64,000 nucleotides of DNA from Sinorhizobium sp. RAC02 (GCF_001713395.1 NZ_CP016452.1:930001-994000), one strand, 5' to 3'; shown: positions 33,305 through 43,394, numbered from the stretch's first letter. Made by a program: numbers and translations. The notes: a model not told the origin generated them from the sequence alone.

Positions 33305-34648
33305 CTATTGGCGTGCGCACGTCCTTTGTCCGTTGTGGCCGGCCACGCATTTCGACGGCCGCCCTTTCGTATCGGCCGAGCCGGTAAGGCTGCTGACATG
33401 GCCCGCATAGTTGTCTCTCGTATCCGCATCGATGACGGCGACCGGAGCGGCAAGGATAAGGCCTGCCACGCTGCCGGCCGCCGCCGCCGTGCTCGTCGTT
33501 GCGGCAAGAAGCGTGTCGCCCAGCCCCACCTTGCTGTCGGTCAACGTCTGCCCGTCGGAGATCCGTGCCCCGATGAGGCGCACGACTTCCGGCGATTCCG
33601 CGAACTTGCCGTGGTTGAGCTTGTCGCCCGCCTTGACCTTGGTGAGGTCGATGACCGTGATCTGGCTGTCCGCCAGCTCCTGTTTGAACGGCGCCTGTTC
33701 GGGATCGATGGCGCCAAGCCTTGCTACGTCGCCCCATACCCTGCGCGATACCGCAAGCGCGCGGTCGTCCCGCGAGACGAACAATGTGAAATTGGGATGG
33801 TGTTCGCCCATGTCGGCGATCTGCTGGCGGAAAACATCGACGTCGACGTCCGGTGAGGCCAGCATCACGTTCTGGAACTTCGCTGGGAGCCGGCCATTGC
33901 GGATGGCCATCTGGCGCAGCGCTTCCAGCGCAAGCCAGTTTCCCATGGAATGCGCGAGGATGGAGACCTCCTTCACATTCTGTTCCTTGGCGAGATGCTG
34001 GAAAAGCATCTCCAGCGCGTTGCGCGAGTAATTCGTGCTTTCCCGATCATAGCCGTATGCAAGCAGGCTTCCGCGCGATGGCCACGTCACCAGCACCGGA
34101 GCGCTGTGAACGCCGGAATCCTGGACGATCTGTGCGAAGCGATAGACGGAATCTTCAAAGCGGTTGTTGAAGCCATGGATAAAGACCAGCACGCTGCCGT
34201 CTCCGCTTTTTTTCAGCGAAGCGTTCAGCCATTTCTGCGCTCCTTCGCGGTTGATCTCTTCGGCCTTGAGTGTCGCGAAATCGGTTGCCGGATTGGAGGG
34301 AAGCTTCTTTGGCCAGGCGACTTCCCCCACTTTCCGGGCGTCGCTGGGCGGGATGGAGACGGTGATATCCGCAAAGGCGGCGTCGCGGGCGCGTTCACCC
34401 GTGAACATTTCGCCCTGAACCACCGAGCGGCTGCGCGTCGTGGTCACGAGCATGTTCACCTTGGTGGATTTTTGTTCGCTATCCGCTACAGGAACGAGCA
34501 CGTTCCGGGCATGGCCGCCGCAACCGCCGAGCACGATCAGCATGGCGCAGACAAGGATCGATTTCAGGCGGCGGAGAAGAACCCCGGGCTTCTGGTAGGC
34601 AACGCAACCCGCTTTGATCACCGATATTCCCCGCGGGCGTCCTGCCAT
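33305..34648 (-). CDS. DUF900 alpha/beta-hydrolase, probable lipoprotein
   Basis: A 447-residue protein. A hydrophobic N-terminal segment ends in a lipobox-like VLGGC near residue 43. The hydrolase core shows VLVFIHGFNNRFEDSVYRFA, then the nucleophile Ser in ILAHSMGNWLALEAL and a C-terminal acidic/His region (ASPDVDVDVF). DUF900 members are serine hydrolases of unknown substrate in the cell envelope. It is on the same strand as, and just before, the MscS-type channel gene, so they may be co-transcribed. Confidence 0.85.
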   Translation of the reverse strand: MAGRPRGISVIKAGCVAYQKPGVLLRRLKSILVCAMLIVLGGCGGHARNVLVPVADSEQKSTKVNMLVTTTRSRSVVQGEMFTGERARDAAFADITVSIPPSDARKVGEVAWPKKLPSNPATDFATLKAEEINREGAQKWLNASLKKSGDGSVLVFIHGFNNRFEDSVYRFAQIVQDSGVHSAPVLVTWPSRGSLLAYGYDRESTNYSRNALEMLFQHLAKEQNVKEVSILAHSMGNWLALEALRQMAIRNGRLPAKFQNVMLASPDVDVDVFRQQIADMGEHHPNFTLFVSRDDRALAVSRRVWGDVARLGAIDPEQAPFKQELADSQITVIDLTKVKAGDKLNHGKFAESPEVVRLIGARISDGQTLTDSKVGLGDTLLAATTSTAAAAGSVAGLILAAPVAVIDADTRDNYAGHVSSLTGSADTKGRPSKCVAGHNGQRTCARQ

Positions 34649-34726
34649 TGCTCACTGTCGCCCCCCGGCGGTTGCAGTGATCGATAGACGCCAAGGGAAA
34701 TCTACGCGATGGCGTGCACGCTTGCC

Positions 34727-34747
34727 CGTAACTTCGGGTAAGTTACG
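34727..34747. promoter_or_regulatory. Inverted repeat CGTAACTT-N5-AAGTTACG
   Basis: A perfect 8-bp palindrome (34727-34734 and 34740-34747) 79 bases upstream of the DUF900 lipoprotein start. It lies in a 509-base gap (34649-35157) with no convincing gene, between divergent genes, so an operator is more likely than a terminator. Confidence 0.4.
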
Positions 34748-35030
34748 TCCGTTTATGGGAGAAATTGCACGCCGTGTTGCTGATGAGGATTTGCGGAGAT
34801 CGGGTTGGGGGCTATCATTGATTTGCTAAGATAGGCGTCGTTGGTGGCCGGCCGTTTACAGGTGTGCAGTCGTGGAAAACCGCAAAGACGTTCGCGTTCT
34901 ACGGCAAGGCCTGCGCGGCCGTTGAAAGAGACACGCCGCCAGAAAATGTCCTGTGGGGGGCTGCGATAGCAGGCAAGGCAGGCGGTCATGCAGCTGTTGG
35001 CTACGGTAACTTACTCCACGACGTTCGCGT

Positions 35031-35092
35031 TCATCAGCAAACATCGCAGCATCACTGCCTGCTGTGCGTGCGTGGCATGGCCTTGCTGATGA
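35031..35092 (+). promoter_or_regulatory. Leader hairpin before the HlyD-like gene
   Basis: TCATCAGCAA (35031-35040) and TTGCTGATGA (35083-35092) are perfectly complementary over 10 bases and enclose 42 bases with further pairing potential. It would fold in the 5' leader of the efflux gene that starts at 35158. Function unknown; it could be a regulatory leader or a protein-binding site. Confidence 0.3.
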
Positions 35093-35157
35093 GAGTGTGA
35101 TCGGAAATCGCTGTTGGACGGTAACCCATCGACCCCGTGCATTTGAAGGATGACAAA

Positions 35158-36264
35158 GTGGTTTCCGAGATTTCTGACGAGCCCGTCCCATCGCCGCCGC
35201 CCCGCAATCCGTTGCGCAGGATCGCCCTGGTCGTCGTGGCATTGGCGCTGGCCTTCTTCGTGCTGTCGATCTTCATGGAACGGCGCACGCCGTCGACGTC
35301 GCAAGCCCAGGTGCAGGCCTATATCGTCGGGATCGCGTCCGAAGTCACAGGCCGGGTTGTGGCGGTCGGCGTTGCCGACAATGCCCGGGTCGAGGCCGAT
35401 CAGGTTCTTTTCCGCATCGATCCCACGCGCTATGAGCTTGCCGTCAGCGAGGCCGAGGCAGCGCTTGCCAGTGCCGGCCAGTCGATCGGGGCATCGACGG
35501 CGACAGTGGATGCCGCCCAGGCCAAGCTCGTGCAGATCCAGGTGGACCGGGACAATCTGCGCGACCAATATGCCCGCGCCTCCGAACTGGTGCAGCGCGG
35601 CGTCTATTCCAAGGCGCGGTTCGATGCGGCCAAGTCTGCCTATGATCAGGCGGAGGCGGCAGTTTCGGGGGCACAGGCCGATCTTGCCAAGGCGAGAGAG
35701 CAGCTCGGCCCGACGGGCAAGGACAATCCGCAGCTCAGGGCAGCGCTCGCCGCGCTTGAAAAGGCCCGGCTCGATCTTCTCCACACGGTCGTCAAGGCGC
35801 CGTCGGCGGGCGTCGTCACCAATCTTCAGCTCACCATCGGCAAGGTCGTCTCGGCCGGCCAGCCCGCCATGACCTTCATCGACGCCGGCACGATTTGGAT
35901 CAACGCGGCCTTCAAGGAGAACAGCCTCGAGAAGGTTGCTGTCGGCAACCGGGCGGAGGTGCTGTTCGATGCCCTGCCGGGACGGCTTTTCCCGGCGACG
36001 GTGGAAAGCGTCGGGTTCGGCGTGTCGCAGGGCGGAACGGACCCGAGCACCGGGCTGCCGACGATCAAGAATGACAGCGGCTGGGTCCGCGAGGCGCAGC
36101 GCTTCCCCGTTCGCCTCACCATCGAGGAGGCGGACAGGCCAAAGGGTGGCGTGCGCTACGGCTCGCAGGCAAACGTCGTCATCTATACCGGAGACAACCC
36201 GATAACCAATGCATGGGGTTCGTTGCGGATGCGCATCATTTCGGTGCTGACCTATGTCAACTGA
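35158..36264 (+). CDS. HlyD/EmrA-family membrane-fusion protein
   Basis: A 368-residue periplasmic adaptor. One N-terminal membrane anchor (RIALVVVALALAFFVLSIFM), a biotinyl-lipoyl half (VQAYIVGIASEVTGRVVAVGVADNARV), a coiled-coil hairpin of about 110 residues (AEAALASAGQ to KAREQLG) and the second lipoyl half (TVVKAPSAGVVTNL). GTG 35158 follows GAAGGATGACAAA; an upstream GTG at 35137 is less well placed. It overlaps the DUF2955 gene by 11 bases and forms an efflux unit with it; no outer-membrane partner is nearby. Confidence 0.87.
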   Translation: MVSEISDEPVPSPPPRNPLRRIALVVVALALAFFVLSIFMERRTPSTSQAQVQAYIVGIASEVTGRVVAVGVADNARVEADQVLFRIDPTRYELAVSEAEAALASAGQSIGASTATVDAAQAKLVQIQVDRDNLRDQYARASELVQRGVYSKARFDAAKSAYDQAEAAVSGAQADLAKAREQLGPTGKDNPQLRAALAALEKARLDLLHTVVKAPSAGVVTNLQLTIGKVVSAGQPAMTFIDAGTIWINAAFKENSLEKVAVGNRAEVLFDALPGRLFPATVESVGFGVSQGGTDPSTGLPTIKNDSGWVREAQRFPVRLTIEEADRPKGGVRYGSQANVVIYTGDNPITNAWGSLRMRIISVLTYVN

Positions 36265-37279
36265 CAGCGCCGCCGTCGCCGAGCAGAAGCGCAAGGGGCT
36301 GCGGGTCGCTTTCGCGGTCTCCGTCGGCTTCACGTTCGCGGTGTTTTCGGGCGCCATCGTTCCGTTTCTCGGACCGCTGTTCGCCGCGCAGTTCCTGTTG
36401 GGAAGCGCGCAGCCCATGCCGCTGCGAAAGACTATCGGAGCAGCGCTGGTGATCCTGCTCACGGGGATCGCCTTGATGGCGTTGACGATCCTGACAGCCG
36501 AGCATCCCCTGGTGCTCCTCCCGATGTTGGGACTGGTCTATTTTTCGTGCTTCGTCGCGCAATCGACGGGCAAGGGTGGTCCTGCGGTCTTTCTCGTCCT
36601 CGTCGTTGCGATCATCGTGCCGCTGCTCGGAATCCTGAACAAGGAGCTTGCCAGTTCCATCCTCTTCATCCTCGTCAGCGGCGTGTTGTCCGCAACGGTT
36701 CTCGCGTGGATCGCCCATGCGATCTTTCCCGAGCCGCCTGCGCAGAGCGCTGATGGACCCCCGCCCGAAGAGCGGCCGCCAGCTCTGGGGCGTGCGCTGG
36801 CCAACACCGCAATCCTCCTCGCATCGGTCGTCATCTGCCTGACGAACGATAATCTGAACGCCGCTGCGGTCATCCCTATAACCGTGGCATCGCTGCTCGG
36901 ACAGCTCGACCTCGCGGCAAGCGGTCGTGCAGCGGTCGGGCTTGTGATTGTCAATCTCTTTGGCGGCGTGCTCGCCTCGCTCGCCTATGCGATCCTGGAC
37001 CTGCGGCCCAGTCTTTTTACGATCTTCATCATCGTCCTGGTGGCCGCGCTTCTGCTTGGCGGGCGCGCAGCCGCCCCGTCGAAGGACGCACCGGTTTTCG
37101 CAGGTGCCCTGACGATCTTCCTGATCCTGTTCGGGCTGGGGGTGTCGCCGCTGCCGGGAAGTGCGGCCGAATCCTTCGCGACCCGCATCCTCTATGTCGG
37201 GATGGCCTTGGTCTTCACACTGCTGTTTGCAGTGCTTCTTTCGCCGCGAAAATCGGGCATGAAGCAGATATTGGCATGA
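36254..37279 (+). CDS. DUF2955/FUSC-like inner-membrane protein
   Basis: A 341-residue membrane protein of about ten hydrophobic helices in two halves (VAFAVSVGFTFAVFSGAIVPF at the start, GRALANTAILLASVVICLTN in the second half), split by a Pro-rich cytoplasmic linker (EPPAQSADGPPPEERPP). Such proteins resemble the aromatic-acid exporter AaeB family and pair with an HlyD-type adaptor, which is the overlapping upstream gene. Likely exports a small acid or amphipathic toxicant. Confidence 0.82.
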   Translation: MSTDSAAVAEQKRKGLRVAFAVSVGFTFAVFSGAIVPFLGPLFAAQFLLGSAQPMPLRKTIGAALVILLTGIALMALTILTAEHPLVLLPMLGLVYFSCFVAQSTGKGGPAVFLVLVVAIIVPLLGILNKELASSILFILVSGVLSATVLAWIAHAIFPEPPAQSADGPPPEERPPALGRALANTAILLASVVICLTNDNLNAAAVIPITVASLLGQLDLAASGRAAVGLVIVNLFGGVLASLAYAILDLRPSLFTIFIIVLVAALLLGGRAAAPSKDAPVFAGALTIFLILFGLGVSPLPGSAAESFATRILYVGMALVFTLLFAVLLSPRKSGMKQILA

Positions 37280-37357
37280 CAACTTGCCGCCAGCTTGACG
37301 CGGTGCTTCAAAACAAAGTTGGCCAAGGGGTCCGATGCCTGCGGCTCGCCAAATGAC

Positions 37358-37391
37358 GAAGGGCGCTCGACCCTTTCGGGGAGCGCCCTTC
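37358..37391. terminator. Long hairpin GAAGGGCGCTC...GAGCGCCCTTC
   Basis: An 11-bp perfect stem (37358-37368 with 37381-37391) enclosing an inner CCC-TTTC-GGG stem. It lies 79 bases after the efflux operon. It is the main feature of the 306-base gap to 37585; nothing else coding is seen there. Confidence 0.6.
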
Positions 37392-37585
37392 GGACCCGGA
37401 CAGCTGCGAACGCGCGACAAATCTGTCGCTGCAGGCAATCATCATAACGGGCAGTGATCGGTAGATGGGGGCGCGCCGTCGCGAAATCAATAGCGCCATC
37501 CCCCGTCTCGGATATCATGAGGACGCCGGTTGATTGGCCGCCGAACCACGTCGCCTGTCCTGCGCGAATATGGTAGCCTTGCGGC

Positions 37586-38776
37586 ATGAGCGAGCCTTCC
37601 AGCGAAACATTTTTCAGCACGCTTCCCGCCTTCGTCGATTTCGCAGGCGTTGCCGACAGCCGGAACTACCGGACGCTGCCGTCCGACTGGGCTTTGGCGA
37701 CGGCCGATATCGTCGATTCCACCGGCGCAATCGAGGCCGGCCGCTACAAGGCGGTCAATATGGCCGGCGCCAGCGTCATCTCCGCCATCCTGAACGCGCT
37801 TGGCAACAACGACCTCCCCTTCGTCTTCGGCGGGGATGGCGCCCTGGTGGCCGTGCCGCCATCGGGTGTGGAGAAGGCGTTGGCTGCACTTTCGGCGGTG
37901 CAAAGCTGGGTGGGCGAGGAATTGCACCTGACGCTGCGCGCCGCTCTCGTGCCCGTCGCCGATGTCATCGCGGCGGGTTTGGAAGTCCGCGTTGCGCGCT
38001 TCCAGGTCACGCCGGATCTTTCCTACGCGATGTTTGCCGGCGGCGGATCGAGCTGGGCCGAAGCCCGCATGAAGGAAGGCCTTTTCACCGTTCCGCCGGC
38101 GCCGCCAGGCGCCCGTCCGGATCTGGCCGGCCTGTCCTGCCGATGGAACCCGATCAAATCCCGGCACGGCGACATCGTCTCGATCTTCGCGGTCCCTGCC
38201 GGTTCAGGCGCCGTGGAGGCCTTTCAGGCGCTGGTCCTCGATATCGTCGCACTGGCCGCCGGCGAAGAGCGGGAGGGTCATCCGATTGCGCCGGAAGGGC
38301 CGCAGATGGGATTGTCGGTTGCGGGTCTATCGGCGGAAACCAAGACGGCTCCGAAGGGAAGGCGCTTCCGGCACCGGCTGTTCATTCTGGGGCAATATCT
38401 GCTGACCGTCGGCCTCTATCGTCTGGGCCTGACGCTCGGCCGTTTCGATCCGAAAGTCTATCGGCAGGACGTTGCCCGCAACACCGATTTCCGCAAGTTC
38501 GACGATGGCCTGAAAATGACCATCGACATCGATCCGGAAAGGCTTCGCCAGATCGAAACCCGGCTCGAGGATGCCACGCGCGCCGGCATCTGCCGCTTCG
38601 GCCTGCATCGTCAGGATTCGGCGCTGATGACCTGCATCGTGCCGACGGCGCTCAGCCGTGATCACATGCACTTCATCGACGGCGCCGCCGGCGGCTACGC
38701 CATGGCCGCCAGCCGCCTGAAGAAGCAGATTTCTTCCATCCCGTTGGGCGTAGCCTCACCTTTGCGAGCGACATAA
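37586..38776 (+). CDS. DUF3095 protein, class III cyclase-like
   Basis: A 396-residue protein. Its N-terminal domain resembles the nucleotidyl-cyclase catalytic fold: WALATADIVDSTGAIEAGRY has the first-strand Asp and FVFGGDGALVAVPP the GGD-type second metal region. The C-terminal half ends with HRQDSALMTCIVPT and MHFIDGAAGGYAMAA, a second DUF3095 block. Start follows GTAGCCTTGCGGC. It is a free-standing gene with no obvious partner. Catalytic activity and nucleotide product are unknown. Confidence 0.85.
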   Translation: MSEPSSETFFSTLPAFVDFAGVADSRNYRTLPSDWALATADIVDSTGAIEAGRYKAVNMAGASVISAILNALGNNDLPFVFGGDGALVAVPPSGVEKALAALSAVQSWVGEELHLTLRAALVPVADVIAAGLEVRVARFQVTPDLSYAMFAGGGSSWAEARMKEGLFTVPPAPPGARPDLAGLSCRWNPIKSRHGDIVSIFAVPAGSGAVEAFQALVLDIVALAAGEEREGHPIAPEGPQMGLSVAGLSAETKTAPKGRRFRHRLFILGQYLLTVGLYRLGLTLGRFDPKVYRQDVARNTDFRKFDDGLKMTIDIDPERLRQIETRLEDATRAGICRFGLHRQDSALMTCIVPTALSRDHMHFIDGAAGGYAMAASRLKKQISSIPLGVASPLRAT

Positions 38777-38816
38777 GCGCCGGATTTCCCGTGCTTCGCA
38801 AGTTGCGGTTCTGCTC

Positions 38817-39293
38817 TCACGCCTCCACCACAACGCCTAGGCCCACCTTCACGCGGTCCATCGCGACGAAGGTGCGGAACCGCTTGACGTTGTTGTTGCC
38901 GAAGAACAGGCGCCGCGTCAGGGCCTCGTAGTCGGCCATGGCGGGCACGATGATGACGAGGATGAAGTCCGCCTCGCCTGTGACGTAGTAACATTGCTGG
39001 ATTTCCGGCGTGGCGGCGAAGGCGCGCTTGGCGGCCTCGATGTGCTCGGCCGTCTCGCTGATCACCTCCACCTCGACGAAGAGCGTGATGGACTGGCCAA
39101 CCGCGGCGGGGTCGACAATGGCGACATTCGCCCGGATGACGCCGTCTTCCGTCATGCGCTTGATCCGCCGCTGGACGGCGGGGGCCGAGAGATTGACCGC
39201 CTCGCCGATCGTGCGTTGCGGCGTGGTGTTGTCCTGCTGCAGGATGGCGAGGATTTTCCGGTCGAAGGCATCGAGGCGCGGCGGATGGTGCAT
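38817..39293 (-). CDS. Lrp/AsnC-family regulator
   Basis: A 158-residue regulator with the N-terminal HTH (LDAFDRKILAILQQDNTTPQ, recognition helix LSAPAVQRRIKRMTEDGVI) and the C-terminal RAM ligand domain (FVEVEVISETAEHIEAAKRA, CYYVTGEADFILVIIVPAM). The ATG at 39293 starts the conserved domain; the longer frame to 39335 reaches into the promoter. It is divergent from the diaminopropionate ammonia-lyase gene, which it probably controls with an amino-acid effector. Confidence 0.9.
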   Translation of the reverse strand: MHHPPRLDAFDRKILAILQQDNTTPQRTIGEAVNLSAPAVQRRIKRMTEDGVIRANVAIVDPAAVGQSITLFVEVEVISETAEHIEAAKRAFAATPEIQQCYYVTGEADFILVIIVPAMADYEALTRRLFFGNNNVKRFRTFVAMDRVKVGLGVVVEA

Positions 39294-39396
39294 TGGGCGG
39301 CTCCAGACGAAACAAACTTGCAAAGGGCAAGGCAAATATCAGCGCTCATTTCGATCCCGATGCAATATCGTTCAGCTTCCAACCGAGGAGGCCACC

Positions 39397-40608
39397 ATGT
39401 TCCTGAAGAATACCCATGCCGACTATCGTACGGCGCTCGACCCGCGCGATGGCGAAACGCTCGGCCTTGAAGCCGCCGCCGAAGTGGAGCGCCATCTTTC
39501 CTTCCGGGGCAATCATGCGGAAACACCGCTCGTCGCGCTGCCCGGCCTGGCGCAACAACACGGGATCGCGGCGATCCACATCAAGGACGAGGGCCATCGT
39601 CTCGGTCTCGGCAGTTTCAAGGCACTAGGCGGGGCCTATGCAGTGATCCGCCTCGTGCTGGAGGAGGCCGGCGAGAGGTTCGGCCGGACGGTGGACATCG
39701 CCGCGTTGCGGGCACCGGAGGTGGCAGCCGTCGCGCGGACCATGACGTTTGCCTGCGCCACCGACGGCAACCATGGCCGGTCGGTGGCGCAGGGTGCCCA
39801 ACTTGTGGGCGCGCGGGCGGCGATCTTCGTGCATGCCGGCGTCTCGGCCGAGCGCGTCGCCGCCATCGCCCGGTTCGGCGCGGAGATGATCCGTGTCGAC
39901 GGCACCTATGACGATTCCGTGCGGGAGGCTGCGCGGGTGGCGGAGGAGAAGGGCTGGACGATCGTTTCCGACACGTCCTGGCCCTGCTACGAGCGTATTC
40001 CGGGGCTGGTGATGCAAGGTTACACCGCGCTGGTGCGCGAGGCGCTGCGAGCATTGCCGGCGCCGCCGACGCATGTCTTCGTGCAGTCCGGCGTCGGCGG
40101 CATCGCTGCTGCAGTGGCTGGCCATCTGGCGCTGGAAGCCGGTGCGGCGCGGCCGGTCTTCACGGTTGTCGATCCGGCGCGGGCGGCCTGCCTGTTCGAG
40201 ACGGCGCGCGCCGGCCATCCGGTGACGATCGCCCATGGTGAGCCGACTGTCATGGCCATGCTCGAATGTTATACGCCGTCGCTTGTCGCCTGGCGCATCC
40301 TGTCGCGTGCCGCTGATGCCTTCATGACCGTCGACGAGGAGGATGCCATCGCCGCGATGAAACAGCTCGCCAACCCTGTCGCCGGCGACCCCTCGGTGGT
40401 TTCCGGGGAAAGCGGCGGTGTCGGCCTTGCCGGCTTGATGCGCGCCATCGCCGATCCGGCGGTGAAGGCCGACCTTGGCATCGATGGCCAATCGCGGATC
40501 CTCCTGATCAACACGGAAGGAGCGACGGACCCCGGAAAATACGAGGAAATCGTCGGGCTTTCGCCCGCGCTCGTTGCTGCGCGGAACGGGAAGGGAGAAT
40601 CGGCATGA
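39397..40608 (+). CDS. dpaL: Diaminopropionate ammonia-lyase
   Basis: A 403-residue fold-type II PLP enzyme. The Schiff-base Lys is in LGSFKALGGAYAV (K75), preceded by IHIKDEGHRLGLGS. FACATDGNHGRSVAQGA, QSGVGGIAAAVAGHL and GESGGVGLAGL mark the phosphate-binding and serine-dehydratase-like regions. It splits 2,3-diaminopropionate into pyruvate and two ammonia. The start follows CGAGGAGGCC. It overlaps the M20 amidohydrolase gene by 4 bases. Confidence 0.9.
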   Translation: MFLKNTHADYRTALDPRDGETLGLEAAAEVERHLSFRGNHAETPLVALPGLAQQHGIAAIHIKDEGHRLGLGSFKALGGAYAVIRLVLEEAGERFGRTVDIAALRAPEVAAVARTMTFACATDGNHGRSVAQGAQLVGARAAIFVHAGVSAERVAAIARFGAEMIRVDGTYDDSVREAARVAEEKGWTIVSDTSWPCYERIPGLVMQGYTALVREALRALPAPPTHVFVQSGVGGIAAAVAGHLALEAGAARPVFTVVDPARAACLFETARAGHPVTIAHGEPTVMAMLECYTPSLVAWRILSRAADAFMTVDEEDAIAAMKQLANPVAGDPSVVSGESGGVGLAGLMRAIADPAVKADLGIDGQSRILLINTEGATDPGKYEEIVGLSPALVAARNGKGESA

Positions 40609-41774
40609 CAATCGACAGAAATGCCCTTCAGGTCGAGATGACAACCTGGCGGCGTGACCTGCACGCCCATCCCGAATTCGGCTTCGAGGAGACACGAACC
40701 GCGGCTTTCGTTGCGAAAAAGCTGCGCGAGTTTGGCCTCGATGAGGTCGTGGAAGGCGTCGGCGGAACGGGTGTTGTCGGAACGCTGCGGCGGGGGCAGG
40801 GCAACCGCTCCATTGCGCTTCGGGCGGATATGGACGCGTTGCGGATCACCGAACAGGGGGAGAGAGCCCATCGTTCCCGCAATCCGGGCGTCATGCACGC
40901 TTGCGGCCATGACGGACACACGACCATGCTGCTCGGTGCCGCAAAAGTACTGGCGCAGGAGGGCGGCTTTGACGGCACAGTGCGCTTCGTCTTCCAGCCG
41001 GCGGAGGAATGGGGCAAGGGCGCATTGGCCATGCTCGACGACGGGCTGATGCAGCGTTTCGCCTTCGAGGAGATCTACGGCATCCACAACATGCCGGGCC
41101 TGCCTGTCGGGCATTTCGAGACACGCCCCGGCGCCATCATGTCTGCGGAAGACAATTTCGAGATCGTGCTCGAGGGTGTCGGTGGCCACGCGGCGCGGCC
41201 GCATTGGGGCAACGAGGTGCTGGTCGCCGCCTGTGCGCTTGTGACCAGCCTCCAGACCATCGTGGCACGCCGGCTGAGCCCGACGGATGTGGGCGTGGTA
41301 TCGGTGACGGAACTCATCACCGACGGCACGCGCAATGCGCTTCCGGGGCTGGCGCGGATTCTGGGGGATGCCCGCAGCTTCCGGCCGGAGGTGAGTGCGG
41401 CGATCGAAAGGCAGATGCGCATCATCGCGGAAGGCACCGCATTGGCGCACAATGTCACCGCGAGCGTCACCTATACGCGGGAATTCGTGCCGCTGCTGAA
41501 TGACCCCGCCCTCGTCGACGAGGCCTTTGCCGTTGCACGCGCCATCCTGCCGCCGGAGGATGCGAGGCTCGCCGCCGAGCCGATGACCGGGTCTGAGGAC
41601 TTCGCCCATTTCCTCGCCCATGTGCCTGGTTGCTTCGTCTTCCTCGGTAACGGCACGGAGTCCGCGCCGCTGCACAACCCCGGCTACGACTTCAACGACG
41701 AAGGGCTTCTCCACGGCGCGGATTTTCATGCTGGTATCGTGAGACGACGGCTTTCCGGCGCGCTCGGTCAATAG
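40605..41774 (+). CDS. M20-family amidohydrolase
   Basis: A 389-residue metallo-hydrolase of the hippurate/N-acyl-amino-acid hydrolase type. Visible are the DLHAHPEFGFEE start, ADMDALRI, the metal ligands in MHACGHDGHTTMLLGAA, PAEEWGKGA and the C-terminal MTGSEDFAHFLAHVPG, with the dimerisation domain in the middle. The ATG overlaps the ammonia-lyase stop. Coupling to dpaL suggests it removes an acyl group from an N-acylated diaminopropionate before the lyase acts; that is inference. Confidence 0.9.
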   Translation: MTIDRNALQVEMTTWRRDLHAHPEFGFEETRTAAFVAKKLREFGLDEVVEGVGGTGVVGTLRRGQGNRSIALRADMDALRITEQGERAHRSRNPGVMHACGHDGHTTMLLGAAKVLAQEGGFDGTVRFVFQPAEEWGKGALAMLDDGLMQRFAFEEIYGIHNMPGLPVGHFETRPGAIMSAEDNFEIVLEGVGGHAARPHWGNEVLVAACALVTSLQTIVARRLSPTDVGVVSVTELITDGTRNALPGLARILGDARSFRPEVSAAIERQMRIIAEGTALAHNVTASVTYTREFVPLLNDPALVDEAFAVARAILPPEDARLAAEPMTGSEDFAHFLAHVPGCFVFLGNGTESAPLHNPGYDFNDEGLLHGADFHAGIVRRRLSGALGQ

Positions 41775-41862
41775 CCGGGGTCAGACATCCAGAAGGCGCG
41801 CGCGGAAGAACCACCGGGCACCGATGGCTGACGGCATCAGGCTTCCGTGCGGCATTCTCCGT

Positions 41863-42575
<713 letters not shown>

Positions 42576-42579
<4 letters not shown>

Positions 42580-43394
42580 GCCTCAACCTCTTCTTCACTG
42601 ACGCCGAGATAGGCGGCGACCACGGCGGGATCGTTCGCCACATGCTCGGGCGTTCCGTCGGAGATCACCTCGCCATGGTCGAGCACGACGATATGCTGGG
42701 AAATGCGCATGACGAGTGCCATGTCGTGTTCGATGACGAGGACGGACTGGCCATGCTCGGTACAGAGCCGCTGGATGACCTCGGAGAGTTCGCGGGTTTC
42801 CGACGGGTTGAGGCCGGCGGCCGGCTCGTCGAGGCAGATGAGCGTCGGCCCGGTGCACATGGCGCGCGCGATTTCGAGACGTCGTTGCCGCCCATAGGGC
42901 AACTCGCCGGCGAGGCGATTGGCGTCGTCGGCAAGGTTCATCTCGCGCAGCCAGTGATAGGCGCGATCGACGGCATCACGCTCGGCGCGGCGGAAGCCTG
43001 GCGTGCGGAATATGCCGCTCAGCAGATTGTTGGCGGTCACCAGATGCTGGGCGACCAGCAGGTTTTCAATGACCGACATTTCCTTGAACAGGCGGATGTT
43101 CTGGAAGGTGCGGGCGATGCCGGCGCGCGTCACGAGATGCGAGCCCCCGGTGATGGGTTTTGTGATCAGCGTACCGATGTCGAGCGGGCCGTCGCGGCCG
43201 TTCAGCACGATTTCGCCTTCGCTTGCCCGATAGAAGCCGGTGATGCAGTTGAACATGGTCGTCTTGCCGGCGCCGTTCGGGCCGATCAGCGCGGTCACCG
43301 CGCCGCGCTCCACGGAGAAGCTGACATTGCGGTTTGCGACGATGCCGCCGAAGCGCATCGTGACGTTGCGGATGTCGAGGAGGGGCGTGGTCAT
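42576..43394 (-). CDS. livG: Branched-chain amino-acid-type ABC transporter ATPase LivG
   Basis: A 272-residue ATPase with Walker A GPNGAGKTTMFNCITGF, LivG-type insertion around THLVTRAGIARTFQNIRLF-like SHLVTRAGIARTFQNIRLF, signature LPYGRQRRLEIARAM and Walker B LICLDEPAAGLNPSE. The start codon overlaps the end of livM, and its stop overlaps livF. Forms the ATPase pair with LivF. Confidence 0.93.

Noticed and set aside
34649..35157. tRNA or other structured RNA gene in the long gap
   Set aside because: No cloverleaf, CCA end or T-loop-like GTTCGA element was found; only two inverted repeats remain, reported separately.
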